Numbered from the stretch's first letter, positions 14,876-24,072 are shown. The stretch is DNA of 64,000 nucleotides from an uncultured Kiritimatiellota bacterium (GCA_934654805.1 CAKUGW010000001.1:41417-105416); one strand, 5' to 3'. Notes: generated by a model from the letters alone, not told the origin. Translations and numbers: made by a program.

Positions 14876-17769
14876 CGCGGCTTCTGCTGGCAGGGGCTGT
14901 GGCGGCAATTGGGTTCGTTTCGGTTTCGGCGGTCGAGCCGCCGCGCGACTGTCGCCCGGAGACGTGGTTTCACCTGATTGGCGGAAACGTCTCAATGGAG
15001 GGGCTGACAGCCGACCTGGAGGCGATCAAGTCGGCCGGAATCGGCGGCGTTCACCTGTTCCACGGGCAGATGGGCGAGAGCCGGACGTGGCCGGGGGTGA
15101 CGAACCCGATTCCCTGCCTGAGCGTGGACTGGGACGCGATGGTCGCCCACGCGGCGGCGGAATGCCGTCGGCTGAGCCTTTCGTTCAAGATGCAGAACTG
15201 CCCCGGCTGGTCGATGAGCGGCGGGCCGTGGATTCGTCCTGAGAACGCCATGCGGAACTTGTGCCTCTCACGGACGGACATGCGGCGCGGCTCGCCCGTG
15301 CGACTGCCGCCGCCGGCGGAGGCGTCGGATCATCCGGCGCGCGACTACCGCGACCTCTTCGTGCTGGCGTTCCCGACGCCGAAGGGCGACGCGGCCGGCT
15401 GGCTGACGCCGGCTGACGTCTTCGCGCCGTCTCAGCAGGTGCGCCTCTTCGCCTTTGACGAACCCGTGACAGTGCGGACGCTGGAGATCCCCTCGACGTC
15501 CGAGCTGAACCACGACCGCACCTACGACCCCGAGACGACGGTTGTCTTCGAGGCCGAGACGGCGCCGGGCGTCTGGCGGACAGTCGTGTGCGAAGCCCTG
15601 CCGCCCGGAAACTGGCAGGACAACCGAACGGGCGGCATGCGCCAGACGCTCGCGTGCGACGAGGCGACGGCGCGCCGCTGGCGGCTGACGCTCCGGTCGA
15701 AAGATCCCGTCCGCCTCGGAGACGTGCGCCTTTCCTCTGCCGCGCGGATGGAACACTGGGAGGGGCTTGCGGGCTGGACGGTTCGCGGACTCGTTGACCG
15801 CGCCGCGCCGAAGCAGGATCCGAAATGCTGGATAGCCCCGGAGGCGATCGTCGACTTGACCGGGCGGATGCGTCCGGACGGCTCGCTGGACTGGATGCCG
15901 CCCGACGAGGAGACGTGGACCGTCCTGCGTCTCGGACACGTCAATGGGCTTTACAGAAACGGCCCCGCGCCCGAAGAGGCGACGGGCTGGGAATGCGCGA
16001 AGCTTTCGCCGCGCGGAATCGAGGCGAACTACGCCGCGTATGTCGGACGGCTCGCGAAAGGGCCGCTGAAGGGGTTGCTCGACGGCGTGGTCGTGGACAG
16101 CTGGGAATGCTACCGCGACAATTGGGCGGACGGGCTGGACGCGGCCTTTGCTGCACGGCGCGGCTATTCCCCCGTGCGCCATCTGCCGTCCGTCTTCGGC
16201 TGGGTTATCGGTTCGCCGTCCGAAACGGAACGCTTTCTGCGCGACTGGCGCGGTCTGCTCGGCGAGCTGGTCGAGGAAAACTACTACGGCCGCCTCGCGG
16301 AATTGGCGCACGCGGACGGCCTTTCGGTGCAATACGAGACGGCGTTCGGCGACGCGCTTGCGGGAGACCTGCTCGCCTACTGGAAGCACTCGGACGTCCC
16401 GATGTGCGAGTTTTGGCGTCCGACCACGCCGACGGGCGTCGGCAGCGCCGACTTCAAGCCCGTTCTGCCATGCGTCTCCGCTGCGCACATCTACGGCAAG
16501 CGTCGCGTCGCAGCCGAGGCCCTCACGAATTGCGCACTTGACTGGAACGAGGCCCTGCGCGACTTCAAGCCAGTCCTCGACCGCCATTTCGCGAAGGGCG
16601 TGACGTTCCCCGTCTTCCACACCTACACGCACAATCCGCAAGTCGGTTTCAGGAAGCCCGGCACGAGCTTCGGCTACTTCATCGGCACGCCGTTCCTGCG
16701 CGGGCAGACATGGTGGGACTTCATGCCGCTCTTCACTGACTACTGTGCGCGCTGCACGAAGTTCCTCGAGTCTGGGAAGCCGGTTGTGGACGTCCTGCGC
16801 GTCCTTGGCGACGGCCTTGGTCACAAGCCAAGCGAGAAGGCACCGCATTTCGGCAACCGCTTCAAGGAAGACTACGTCAACCGCGACGCCCTCCTGAACC
16901 GTCTCTCTGCGAAGGGCGGTCGCCTCGTCCTGCCGGACGGAATGTTCTATTCGGTGCTGTGGATTCCCGAAGGGACGTATCTGGACGCGACGAGCCGGGC
17001 GAAGGTCGCCGAGTTGGCGCGGGCGGGTGCGCGCGTCGTCGAGGGCGGCGACCCGACGGTAGGGCTTATCCCCGACGTCGAGTCCCCTGGCGACGCGCTC
17101 GCGTGGTATCATCGCCGGACGGATGCGGAAGACCTGTACTTCGTCGCGGCACCGGACGCGCCGGTTGTCGGGACGGTGCGCTTTCGCGGGCGTCCCGTCA
17201 CGCTGGCGCTTGCGGCGGGCGAGTCGCGGTTCGTCCGCTTCGCGGCGGCGGGCGCCGTGTCCGTGATCGACCCGGTGACGGGGCGCCCGCCCGTGGAGGG
17301 CCCCGTCGGGGGAACGGTCGAGCTGGACGGATTTGCGCCTGGCGCGATGTGCGCAGCGTTCGCCTTCGCGGCCCGGCGCGGTGCGCGAACGGTCATCGAC
17401 TTGGGCAAGGTCGAGCAGTGCGCCGAGGTCTTCCTCAACGGCGCGTCGGTCGGGCGGCTTTGGTGTGCGCCATACCGCCTTGATCTGACGGATCGCGTCG
17501 CGGACGGCACGAACCGGCTGGAGGTCGTCGTCACGGCGACATGGCACAACCGCCTCGTGCGCGAGGCGGCGTTGCCGGAGGTGGCGCGGACGACATGGAC
17601 GCTCTACGGTCCGAAGGCGGACGCCCCGCTGAAGCCCGCCGGCCTTTACGGCCCCGTGCGGCTTGCGGCCGAGGCTGTTCCCGACTGCGGTGAAGTCCAC
17701 TTTGTCGTGCGGCCCGTTAACGAGTGGGGTAAGTCCGGCGCGGCCATCTCCGCCGACTGGATGGGCTAA
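14872..17769 (+). CDS. Exported alpha-L-rhamnosidase-like glycoside hydrolase (GH106)
   Basis: A 965-residue protein starting at GTG 14872, which overlaps the preceding TGA (GTGA). An N-terminal signal (LLLAGAVAAIGFVSVSA) is followed by the GH106 opening RPETWFHLIGGNVSMEGL and GIGGVHLFHGQMGES, then KMQNCPGWSMSGGPWI. The C-terminus has a GH2-like jelly roll (VFLNGASVGRLW ... KPAGLYGPVRL). GH106 enzymes release terminal alpha-L-rhamnose from pectic rhamnogalacturonan and related glycans. It is third in a co-transcribed glycosidase set. Family is confident, linkage inferred. Confidence 0.85.
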   Translation: MTRLLLAGAVAAIGFVSVSAVEPPRDCRPETWFHLIGGNVSMEGLTADLEAIKSAGIGGVHLFHGQMGESRTWPGVTNPIPCLSVDWDAMVAHAAAECRRLSLSFKMQNCPGWSMSGGPWIRPENAMRNLCLSRTDMRRGSPVRLPPPAEASDHPARDYRDLFVLAFPTPKGDAAGWLTPADVFAPSQQVRLFAFDEPVTVRTLEIPSTSELNHDRTYDPETTVVFEAETAPGVWRTVVCEALPPGNWQDNRTGGMRQTLACDEATARRWRLTLRSKDPVRLGDVRLSSAARMEHWEGLAGWTVRGLVDRAAPKQDPKCWIAPEAIVDLTGRMRPDGSLDWMPPDEETWTVLRLGHVNGLYRNGPAPEEATGWECAKLSPRGIEANYAAYVGRLAKGPLKGLLDGVVVDSWECYRDNWADGLDAAFAARRGYSPVRHLPSVFGWVIGSPSETERFLRDWRGLLGELVEENYYGRLAELAHADGLSVQYETAFGDALAGDLLAYWKHSDVPMCEFWRPTTPTGVGSADFKPVLPCVSAAHIYGKRRVAAEALTNCALDWNEALRDFKPVLDRHFAKGVTFPVFHTYTHNPQVGFRKPGTSFGYFIGTPFLRGQTWWDFMPLFTDYCARCTKFLESGKPVVDVLRVLGDGLGHKPSEKAPHFGNRFKEDYVNRDALLNRLSAKGGRLVLPDGMFYSVLWIPEGTYLDATSRAKVAELARAGARVVEGGDPTVGLIPDVESPGDALAWYHRRTDAEDLYFVAAPDAPVVGTVRFRGRPVTLALAAGESRFVRFAAAGAVSVIDPVTGRPPVEGPVGGTVELDGFAPGAMCAAFAFAARRGARTVIDLGKVEQCAEVFLNGASVGRLWCAPYRLDLTDRVADGTNRLEVVVTATWHNRLVREAALPEVARTTWTLYGPKADAPLKPAGLYGPVRLAAEAVPDCGEVHFVVRPVNEWGKSGAAISADWMG

Positions 17770-17776
17770 TGGCCTT

Positions 17777-17787
17777 TTTGCTATACT
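17777..17787 (+). promoter_or_regulatory. Extended -10 promoter of gspJK (leaderless)
   Basis: TTTGC-TATACT with the hexamer at 17782-17787. Only 7 bp separate it from ATG 17795, so transcription should start at or next to the A of the start codon. No ribosome binding site is present. Confidence 0.7.
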
Positions 17788-17794
17788 ATCCCCC

Positions 17795-18637
17795 ATGGGG
17801 AATAAGTCGATCAAGTCGAGCCGTTGGGGCTTTACGCTCGTCGAGATGCTGCTGGCGACGCTCTTGGTGGGCGTTCTTACGGCATTGAGCGTCATGACAT
17901 TCCAATCCGTCTCGCGCGGCTGGCAGGTCTCCGCCGACTATCTCGACAAGATGCAGCGCACGGACTATGCGTTGAACCAAGTCATCGCGGGGCTGCGCTC
18001 GATGCATTATCCGCACGACGGCAAGCAGAACGCCGACTATGGCTTCGTGCTGGAGGATCGCGGCAAGGGCGAGAGCCCGGACCGCTCGGACGTGATCACG
18101 TGGTCAAAGACGGGGCCGGCGATTGTCGGCACGAAGAACGCGCTTGCCGACACGGTGCATCGCGTGCAGGTGATGGTGCTGGAGGAGGGGAATGACGACT
18201 ACGCCGAGCCGATCCAGAAGACGGGGCTCTACGCGCGTCTCTGCGGCGACGCCGCGCTCATCCCGAAGGACGACGGCGACGACACCGACTACTCGTTCGG
18301 CAACGTCGACCTCTACCAGCCGATCCTCGTCGCGGACGGCGTGACGGGCTTCAACTGCCGCGTCCTCGCGAAGGCCGAGGACACGAAGAGCGGCACGGCG
18401 GGCGACGGCGAGAACGAGAAGCGGAACTTCGAGGACACGTTCGCCGAGTCGAACGCCGTGCCGTACAAGGTCGAGTTGACGTTCCAGATCGAGAAGCCGG
18501 ACGAGAGCTTCCGCTCGCAGACAGACCGCGCGCCGATGGTGCGCATCGTCCGCATCCCGATCCACGAGCAGTCGCTGGACGGCGCGACACCGCCGGGGAG
18601 CGAGGAGAAGGACGGAAAGGGGGGCAAGGGGAAATGA
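17795..18637 (+). CDS. gspJ: Type II secretion minor pseudopilin GspJ-like
   Basis: The 280-residue protein begins with a short basic leader and the prepilin peptidase site GFTLVEM (residues 12-18; Glu5 of the mature protein present), followed by a hydrophobic helix. The C-terminal globular part is acidic. Size and position directly before a GspK-like gene fit GspJ, one of the pseudopilin tip subunits (I-J-K) of the type II secretion system in the periplasm. The start is ATG 17795; longer upstream extensions have no support because the promoter lies there. Its 3' end overlaps gspK by ATGA. Predicted leaderless mRNA. A generic prepilin-like protein is the alternative. Confidence 0.8.
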   Translation: MGNKSIKSSRWGFTLVEMLLATLLVGVLTALSVMTFQSVSRGWQVSADYLDKMQRTDYALNQVIAGLRSMHYPHDGKQNADYGFVLEDRGKGESPDRSDVITWSKTGPAIVGTKNALADTVHRVQVMVLEEGNDDYAEPIQKTGLYARLCGDAALIPKDDGDDTDYSFGNVDLYQPILVADGVTGFNCRVLAKAEDTKSGTAGDGENEKRNFEDTFAESNAVPYKVELTFQIEKPDESFRSQTDRAPMVRIVRIPIHEQSLDGATPPGSEEKDGKGGKGK

Positions 18638-19917
18638 GACGCGGCAGCGCCCTCATCGTCGCGCTCTGGATCATCGCCGTCCTCTCGGTCATGGTCTTCT
18701 CCTTCGCGTTCGAGGCCCACCAGCAGGCGGGCATCAACGTCTACGTGCGCGAGCGCAACCGCGTCAACCGCCTCGTCGAGCCGGGGCGCATCCTCGGCGA
18801 GACGATCCTGCTCGGCTTCAACGAGGCGAAGGCGTGGAGCGAGGACGAGAACCCGAAGGAGCTGGACGAGGAGGACCGCTTCTACCTGGAGAAGCGCGCG
18901 CTCAAGTTCGAGTCGAAGTGCACGGTCGGGCCGATCCTGCTGGACGAGGAGGACGAGGAGTCCGGCACGGTCACGGTCGAGATCCAGCTCGCCAACTCCG
19001 GCGAGGAGAACGGCATCAACGTCAACGAGCTGTACGCGGGCGGCGACAAGAACTACGCGCTGCGCTGGCAGATGATCCTCAAGGCGTCCGGCATCGACGA
19101 GGAGCTGGAGGTCGACGTGCCGGAGGCGGACGGGCGCGGCACGAAGCGTCACAACCTCATGAACCTCCTCATCGCGAGCTGGAACGACTGGCGCGACGAG
19201 GACGACACCGTGTCGAAGGGCCCGCTTGCGGACTGCCGGCCGGAGGAGGACGACGGCGCGGAGGCCGCCTGGTACGCGGAGGCGGACGAGCGGGCGGAGG
19301 GCTCCGCCCGCGGCAAGGCGGCGCGCAACGCCGCGAAGGAGGAGAGGCGGCGGCCGCGCAACGGGTCGATCCCCGACATCGGGGAACTCGCCTCGGTGCG
19401 CGGCTTCCGCGACTTCCCGGCCGTCCTCACCGGCGGGCTCCTGCATCCGGACGCGGACGAGTCGGAGGACAATCCGAGGTTGAAGGGCGTCGTCAGCGTC
19501 TTCGGCACGTCGGGGAGCGCGAAGGTCAACGTCAACGACTGCACGGTCGACCAGCTCATGACCGTGCCCGGCGTCTTCAACGAGGACGCGACGGCCGACG
19601 GCGACACCGAGGAGTCGGAGGAGATCGCGCGCGCGATCGTCGAGACGCGAAAAGTCATGCCGGACGGCGCCGACGTCGACGAGACGCGCGACTGGTGGCC
19701 CTACAAGGACTGGCAGGACCTCTGCCAGCGCGTCTCGGACAACGCGAACGTCGACATCGGCTCGGACGCGAACCAGTACCTCTGCTACACGGCGGACGAG
19801 AACACGGTCTTCAAGATGAAGATCGTCGCCGAGTCGATGGGCATGAGGCACGAGGCCACGTGCGAGTGCTACGTGAAGGACGGGAAGGTTCGCTACATCA
19901 AATGGCGAGAGGACTGA
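18634..19917 (+). CDS. gspK: Type II secretion pseudopilin GspK-like
   Basis: The 427-residue protein starts RRGSALIVALWIIAVLSVMV, the typical GspK N-terminus with a prepilin-type hydrophobic helix, and continues with the large alpha/beta domain. VNVNDCTVDQLMTVPGV (about residue 300) is the helix-hairpin-helix-like stretch of GspK. It caps the pseudopilus in complex with GspI and GspJ. The start overlaps the gspJ stop (ATGA), so the two are translationally coupled. Highly acidic Glu/Asp-rich stretches make it longer than the E. coli protein (about 330 residues). The gspI-like gene that should precede gspJ lies 9 kb upstream and is frameshifted. Confidence 0.82.
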   Translation: MRRGSALIVALWIIAVLSVMVFSFAFEAHQQAGINVYVRERNRVNRLVEPGRILGETILLGFNEAKAWSEDENPKELDEEDRFYLEKRALKFESKCTVGPILLDEEDEESGTVTVEIQLANSGEENGINVNELYAGGDKNYALRWQMILKASGIDEELEVDVPEADGRGTKRHNLMNLLIASWNDWRDEDDTVSKGPLADCRPEEDDGAEAAWYAEADERAEGSARGKAARNAAKEERRRPRNGSIPDIGELASVRGFRDFPAVLTGGLLHPDADESEDNPRLKGVVSVFGTSGSAKVNVNDCTVDQLMTVPGVFNEDATADGDTEESEEIARAIVETRKVMPDGADVDETRDWWPYKDWQDLCQRVSDNANVDIGSDANQYLCYTADENTVFKMKIVAESMGMRHEATCECYVKDGKVRYIKWRED

Positions 19918-19921
19918 AGTT

Positions 19922-19932
19922 TGTGGTATAAT
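19922..19932 (+). promoter_or_regulatory. Extended -10 promoter of cysS (leaderless)
   Basis: TGTGG-TATAAT with the hexamer at 19927-19932 and 8 bp to ATG 19941. No ribosome binding site can fit, so a leaderless mRNA is predicted. Confidence 0.7.
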
Positions 19933-19940
19933 ACGCGGCA

Positions 19941-21392
19941 ATGAACGTCTTCAATTCACTCACGCGCCGCGTCGAGCCGCTTGTGCCGCTTGCGGGCAAC
20001 ACGATCCGCCTCTACACGTGCGGACCGACCGTCTACAATTTCGCCCACATCGGGAACTTCCGCGCCTACACGTTCGAGGACGTCCTGCGCCGCGTCATCC
20101 AGTTCAACGGGATGAAGGTGAAGCAGGTGATGAACCTCACGGACGTCGACGACAAGACGATCAAGGGCGCGAACGCGGCGGGCGTCGCCCTCACGGACTA
20201 CACGAAGACCTACAAGGACGCGTTCTTCGCCGACCTGAAGCGGCTCAACGTCCAGCCGGCCGAGGTCTACCCGGCGGCGACGGACCACATCCCGGAGATG
20301 ATCGCGCTCGTCGAGAAGCTGATGGCGAAGGGCGTCGCCTACCAGAGCGACGACAAGTCCGTCTACTTCAAGGTTCGCGAGTTCCCCGGCTACGGCAAGC
20401 TCGCGCACATCGACTTCGACAACCAGCGCACGGGCCTCCGGTGCGCGGCCGACGAGTACGACAAGGAGAACGTCGGCGACTTCGCGCTCTGGAAGGCGTG
20501 GGAGCCGTCCGACGGCCCCGTGGGCTGGGACTCGCCGTGGGGGCGCGGCCGCCCCGGCTGGCACATCGAGTGCTCGGCGATGTCGATGAAGTACCTTGGG
20601 CCGACGTTCGACCTGCACACCGGCGGCATCGACAACCTCTTCCCGCACCACGAGAACGAGATCGCCCAGGCCGAGGCCGCGACGGGCAAGCCGTTCGTGA
20701 AGACGTGGATGCACTGCGCGCACCTGCGCGTGAACGGCGAGAAGATGTCCAAGTCGCTCGGCAACTTCTTCACGCTGCGCGACCTCCTCGAGAAGGGCTA
20801 CACGGGCCGCGAGATCCGCTACGTGCTCATCAACGCGCACTACCGCAGCGGCCTTAACTTCGCGTTCTCCGCGCTGGACGACGCGCGCAAGTCGCTCGCG
20901 CGCATCGACGCGTGCGTGGCGAAGGTGGAAAAGTGGAAGGGTGGAAAGGTGGAAGAGACCGGGGATTGTCCCGCGGCGGGTGCGCAAGCGCTCGCCTCCG
21001 CCCCCGACTTCGCGCGGAAGTGCCTCGACGATTTCACGGCGGCGGTGAACGACGACCTGAACCTGCCGAAGGCGTTTGCCGCGCTGTTCGAGCTTGTCCG
21101 CGAGACGAACGCGGCGCTCGCAACCCCCCATCCCCCATCCCTCATCCCCCATCCCCCATCCCTTCTCAACGTCTTCAAGCGCATGGACGAGGTGCTGGGC
21201 GTCATCTTCTTCGAGAACGGGAAAGCGGCGGTCGAAGTCCCGGCGGCGGTGCAGGCGCTTCTCGATCAACGGGCGGCGGCGCGCCAGGCGAAGGACTGGG
21301 CCGCGTCCGACCGGCTGCGCGACGAGATCGCGGCGGCGGGCTGGCTCGTCAAGGACTCGAAAGAAGGTCAGTCGGTTTCACCCAAACGATAG
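19941..21392 (+). CDS. cysS: Cysteinyl-tRNA synthetase
   Basis: The 483-residue class I synthetase has LYTCGPTVYNFAHIGNFR (HIGH-type motif about residues 34-40), HIECSAM and PHHENE with zinc ligands, and the KMSKS loop EKMSKSLGNF (about residue 267). It charges tRNA-Cys in the cytoplasm. Length is near the family norm only because two in-frame low-complexity inserts add about 30 residues (residues about 327-340, KVEKWKGGKVEE, and 394-409, HPPSLIPHPPSL). Both lie in the C-terminal helical region away from the active site. Predicted leaderless. The thioredoxin gene follows 18 bp downstream. Confidence 0.96.
   Translation: MNVFNSLTRRVEPLVPLAGNTIRLYTCGPTVYNFAHIGNFRAYTFEDVLRRVIQFNGMKVKQVMNLTDVDDKTIKGANAAGVALTDYTKTYKDAFFADLKRLNVQPAEVYPAATDHIPEMIALVEKLMAKGVAYQSDDKSVYFKVREFPGYGKLAHIDFDNQRTGLRCAADEYDKENVGDFALWKAWEPSDGPVGWDSPWGRGRPGWHIECSAMSMKYLGPTFDLHTGGIDNLFPHHENEIAQAEAATGKPFVKTWMHCAHLRVNGEKMSKSLGNFFTLRDLLEKGYTGREIRYVLINAHYRSGLNFAFSALDDARKSLARIDACVAKVEKWKGGKVEETGDCPAAGAQALASAPDFARKCLDDFTAAVNDDLNLPKAFAALFELVRETNAALATPHPPSLIPHPPSLLNVFKRMDEVLGVIFFENGKAAVEVPAAVQALLDQRAAARQAKDWAASDRLRDEIAAAGWLVKDSKEGQSVSPKR
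20921..20960. repeat. cysS: In-frame GTGGAAAGG-type repeat in cysS
   Basis: Encodes KVEKWKGGKVEE. Bases 20923-20953 match 384-414 of the debranching enzyme gene at 29 of 31 positions and in the same frame. Confidence 0.75.
21121..21168. repeat. cysS: In-frame CATCCCC-type repeat in cysS
   Basis: Pyrimidine tract built of CCCCCATCC / CTCATCCC units, encoding HPPSLIPHPPSL. It shares CTCATCCCCCA and the peptide frame with the debranching enzyme (698-767) and mutS (27694-27740). Confidence 0.75.
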
Positions 21393-21410
21393 TCACTAAG
21401 GAGGTTCGTG

Positions 21411-21710
21411 ATGGACGTCAAGACGAAAGCGGAGCTGGACGAGGCGGTCAAGGCGGGCAAGGTGCTCGTCGACTTCTGGGCGACGTGGTGCGGCCCGTGC
21501 CAGATGATGGGGCAGAAGATCGAGCGCGAGCTTCTGCCGCTGATGCCCGACCTGAAGGTCGTGAAGGTCAACGTCGACGAGGCGCCTGAACTCGCGGCGC
21601 AGTTCGGCATCATGTCCATTCCCGCGCTCTTCTGCTACCGGGACGGCGCGAAGGTCGCCGAGTTCATCGGCGTGACGGACGCCGCGACGATTCGGAGCGC
21701 CCTTGGCTGA
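21411..21710 (+). CDS. trxA: Thioredoxin-fold protein (thioredoxin)
   Basis: A 99-residue single-domain thioredoxin with FWATWCGPCQMM (active-site CGPC, about residues 26-37), VKVNVDEAPELAAQFGI and the cis-proline loop IMSIPAL. It reduces protein disulfides in the cytoplasm; no signal peptide is seen. The start ATG 21411 follows TAAGGAGG with 6-nt spacing. Placed between cysS and ispE with short gaps, it may be co-transcribed with cysS. Confidence 0.92.
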   Translation: MDVKTKAELDEAVKAGKVLVDFWATWCGPCQMMGQKIERELLPLMPDLKVVKVNVDEAPELAAQFGIMSIPALFCYRDGAKVAEFIGVTDAATIRSALG

Positions 21711-21776
21711 GCCGAGCCGGGCTGTCGCGCGCGATTTCGGCGGCACGCTTCTCGATTTGGCAGGCAGGGAACGGGA

Positions 21777-22592
21777 ATGACGGTCGAAGCCGACGCGAAG
21801 ATCAACCTCACGCTGGAAGTCTATGGCCTGCGCGCGGACGGCTTTCACGAGCTGCGCTCGCTCGTCCAGCCGATTGCGCTCGCCGACACGCTGACGGTCG
21901 TTCCGACCGAAGGCGGCGTGATCGCGTCCGACACGGGCTACGGCGAGAAGGATCTCATCGTCAGGGCCGCGCGGGCGCTTCGCGCGGCCTGTGCGCCGTC
22001 GTGTCCGGGCCTTGGCGCGCGCGTGCGTGTCGTCAAGCGCATCCCGGCCGGCGGCGGACTTGGCGGCGGCAGCGCCGACGCGGCGGCGACGCTGCGCGCG
22101 CTGAACACGCTCTGGCGCCTTGGAAAGTCCCCCGAAGAGCTTGCCGCGCTTGGCGCGGCGGTCGGCAGCGACGTGCCGGCGCTCGTCCTCGCCCAGCACT
22201 ATCGGCAGCCCGTGTGGATGGAGGGGCGCGGCGAGCGCGTGTCCGTGGCCGCAGCGGTGTGCGAGGCCCGGCGCCCGCTTGTCCTTGTCCATCCCGGCGT
22301 CTCGTCCGCGACGGCCGAGGTCTATGCGCGCTGCTCGCCGCGCGCGACACCGCCGTCCGGTCCCGTCAACGACCTGCAGGCGGCGGCCTGTGCGCTTCAT
22401 CCCGAAATCGCGTTCGCCCTCGCGGCGCTTGTCGCCGCCGGCGCGCAGGACGTGATGATGAGCGGTTCAGGCTCGGTCGTCTACGGCTTTGCGGATGACG
22501 AGCCGTCCGCCCGGTCGATGGCGGCCCGCCTGCGCGCGCTCGGCTGCACGACGTGGGTGACGGCCGTACGGCACCCCCGGAATTTGGTATAA
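21777..22592 (+). CDS. ispE: 4-diphosphocytidyl-2-C-methyl-D-erythritol kinase
   Basis: The 271-residue GHMP kinase starts with AKINLTLEVYGLRADGFHE, the typical IspE opening. It has the ATP-binding loop PAGGGLGGGSADAAATL (about residues 89-105) and the C-terminal SGSGSVVYG. It phosphorylates CDP-methylerythritol with ATP in the non-mevalonate isoprenoid pathway. The ATG at 21777 follows GCAGGGA. No other MEP genes are adjacent. Slightly short but complete. Confidence 0.93.
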   Translation: MTVEADAKINLTLEVYGLRADGFHELRSLVQPIALADTLTVVPTEGGVIASDTGYGEKDLIVRAARALRAACAPSCPGLGARVRVVKRIPAGGGLGGGSADAAATLRALNTLWRLGKSPEELAALGAAVGSDVPALVLAQHYRQPVWMEGRGERVSVAAAVCEARRPLVLVHPGVSSATAEVYARCSPRATPPSGPVNDLQAAACALHPEIAFALAALVAAGAQDVMMSGSGSVVYGFADDEPSARSMAARLRALGCTTWVTAVRHPRNLV

Positions 22593-22593
22593 T
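22583..22593 (+). promoter_or_regulatory. Extended -10 promoter of hisB
   Basis: TTTGG-TATAAT with the hexamer at 22588-22593, overlapping the last codons of ispE and 12 bp before ATG 22606. The leader would be about 5 nt, too short for a normal ribosome binding site. Confidence 0.65.
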
Positions 22594-22605
22594 ACGGTTC
22601 AACTT

Positions 22606-23190
22606 ATGCGAAACGCGACAATCGAACGCAACACGAAGGAGACGCAGGTCCTGCTCGCGCTCAACCTCGACGGGTCGGGCGAGGGCGCGATCGAGACGGG
22701 CATCGGCTTCTTCGACCACATGCTGGAACTGCTGAAGAAGCACGCGCTCTTGGACCTCGCGGTCAAGGCGACGGGCGACCTGCACGTCGACTACCACCAC
22801 ACGGTCGAGGACGTCGGGCTCGTCTTCGGCAAGGCGCTGGACGCCGCGCTCGGCGACCGCAAGGGGCTGACGCGCTACGGCTTCGCCTCGATCCCGATGG
22901 ACGAGGCCCTGTGCGAGACGTCGCTCGACCTCGGCGGGCGCCCGTTCCTCGTGATGCAGTGCGCGATGAAGCACATGTTCGTGAAGGACTTCGAGGTGAA
23001 GCTCGTCGAGGAGTTCTTCCGCGCCGTCTCGGTCGAGGCGCGCGCGAACATCCACTTGCGGCAGGTCTACGGCGACGAGGCGCACCACGTCTGCGAAGGC
23101 CTGTTCAAGAGCTTCGCGCGCGCGCTGCGCCAGGCGAAGGCGATCGACCCGAACGAAAAGGGCGTGCCGAGCTCGAAAGGCGTGATATGA
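22606..23190 (+). CDS. hisB: Imidazoleglycerol-phosphate dehydratase
   Basis: A 194-residue monofunctional HisB without the N-terminal phosphatase domain. It has GFFDHMLELL, the metal-binding DYHHTVEDVG and the second histidine block DEAHHVCEGLFKSF. It dehydrates imidazole glycerol phosphate in histidine synthesis, binding Mn2+ through the two HH motifs. It has its own near-leaderless promoter and overlaps hisA by ATGA, so the two are translationally coupled. Only these two his genes are in the window. Confidence 0.96.
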   Translation: MRNATIERNTKETQVLLALNLDGSGEGAIETGIGFFDHMLELLKKHALLDLAVKATGDLHVDYHHTVEDVGLVFGKALDAALGDRKGLTRYGFASIPMDEALCETSLDLGGRPFLVMQCAMKHMFVKDFEVKLVEEFFRAVSVEARANIHLRQVYGDEAHHVCEGLFKSFARALRQAKAIDPNEKGVPSSKGVI

Positions 23191-23912
23191 TCATCTTGCC
23201 GGCGATCGACCTCAAGGACGGGAAGTGCGTGCGCCTCCGCCAGGGGCGTGCGGACGACGTGACGGTCTACGGCGACGACCCGGCGGCCCAGGCGAAGGAC
23301 TGGGCCGAGCAGGGCGGCCGCGAGCTGCACGTCGTCGATCTCGACGGCGCGTTTGCGGGCACGCCCCGGCACGCGGAGACGATCGCGCGCATCATCGCGG
23401 CGTTCGGTGGCCCCGTCGAGGTCGGCGGGGGGCTGCGGACGCCGGAGGCGCTTGCGGCGGTCATCGAGGCGGGCGCGGCGCGCGCGATCATCGGCTCGGC
23501 GGCGCTGGACGACCCGGAGTTCCTCTCGAAGGCCGTCGAGCTCTACGGCGAGAAGATCGCCGTCGGCATCGACGCGCGCGACGGGTTCGTGCAGACGAGG
23601 GGCTGGGTCGAGACGACGCGCGTGAAGGCGGCGGATCTCGCGGCGGCGGTCGCGCGGCTTGGCGTGAAGACGGTCATCTACACCGACACGGCGACGGACG
23701 GCATGCTGGGCGGGCCGAACCTGACGCAGATGGCGTCCATCTGCGACGCCGCGCCGACGTGCCAGATCACGGCTTCGGGCGGCGTGTCGTCGCCGTTCGA
23801 CGTCGAGAACCTGAAGGCGCTGGAGCGCCCGAACCTGCGCGCGGCCATCGTCGGCAAGGCGCTCTACGACGGTCGCACGACGCTGAAGGAGATGAACGTC
23901 GCCGCTCTCTGA
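23187..23912 (+). CDS. hisA: Phosphoribosylformimino-5-aminoimidazole carboxamide ribotide isomerase
   Basis: The 241-residue (beta/alpha)8 enzyme starts MIILPAIDLKDGKCVRL (catalytic Asp8). The half-barrel phosphate-binding motifs GGGLRTPEAL and TASGGVSS are present, as is the second catalytic Asp region YTDTATDGML. It carries out the Amadori rearrangement of ProFAR to PRFAR in histidine synthesis. The start is fixed by the 4-bp ATGA overlap with hisB. The specific HisA features, not HisF, are seen at both ends. Confidence 0.95.
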   Translation: MIILPAIDLKDGKCVRLRQGRADDVTVYGDDPAAQAKDWAEQGGRELHVVDLDGAFAGTPRHAETIARIIAAFGGPVEVGGGLRTPEALAAVIEAGAARAIIGSAALDDPEFLSKAVELYGEKIAVGIDARDGFVQTRGWVETTRVKAADLAAAVARLGVKTVIYTDTATDGMLGGPNLTQMASICDAAPTCQITASGGVSSPFDVENLKALERPNLRAAIVGKALYDGRTTLKEMNVAAL

Positions 23913-24072
23913 CATCCAATCTGTACAGATGGTAAACGCATGGGAATCGTGCGGTTACTTCTGGAGGCGGCGTAAATATTTCGGTACACCCCGCCCCCAG
24001 TTTGTCAAATAGAATGTGTACCCAGTAGATAGGCGGGGACTTTTGTAATTCGTGTGGTGTTCCGGCCGCAGT

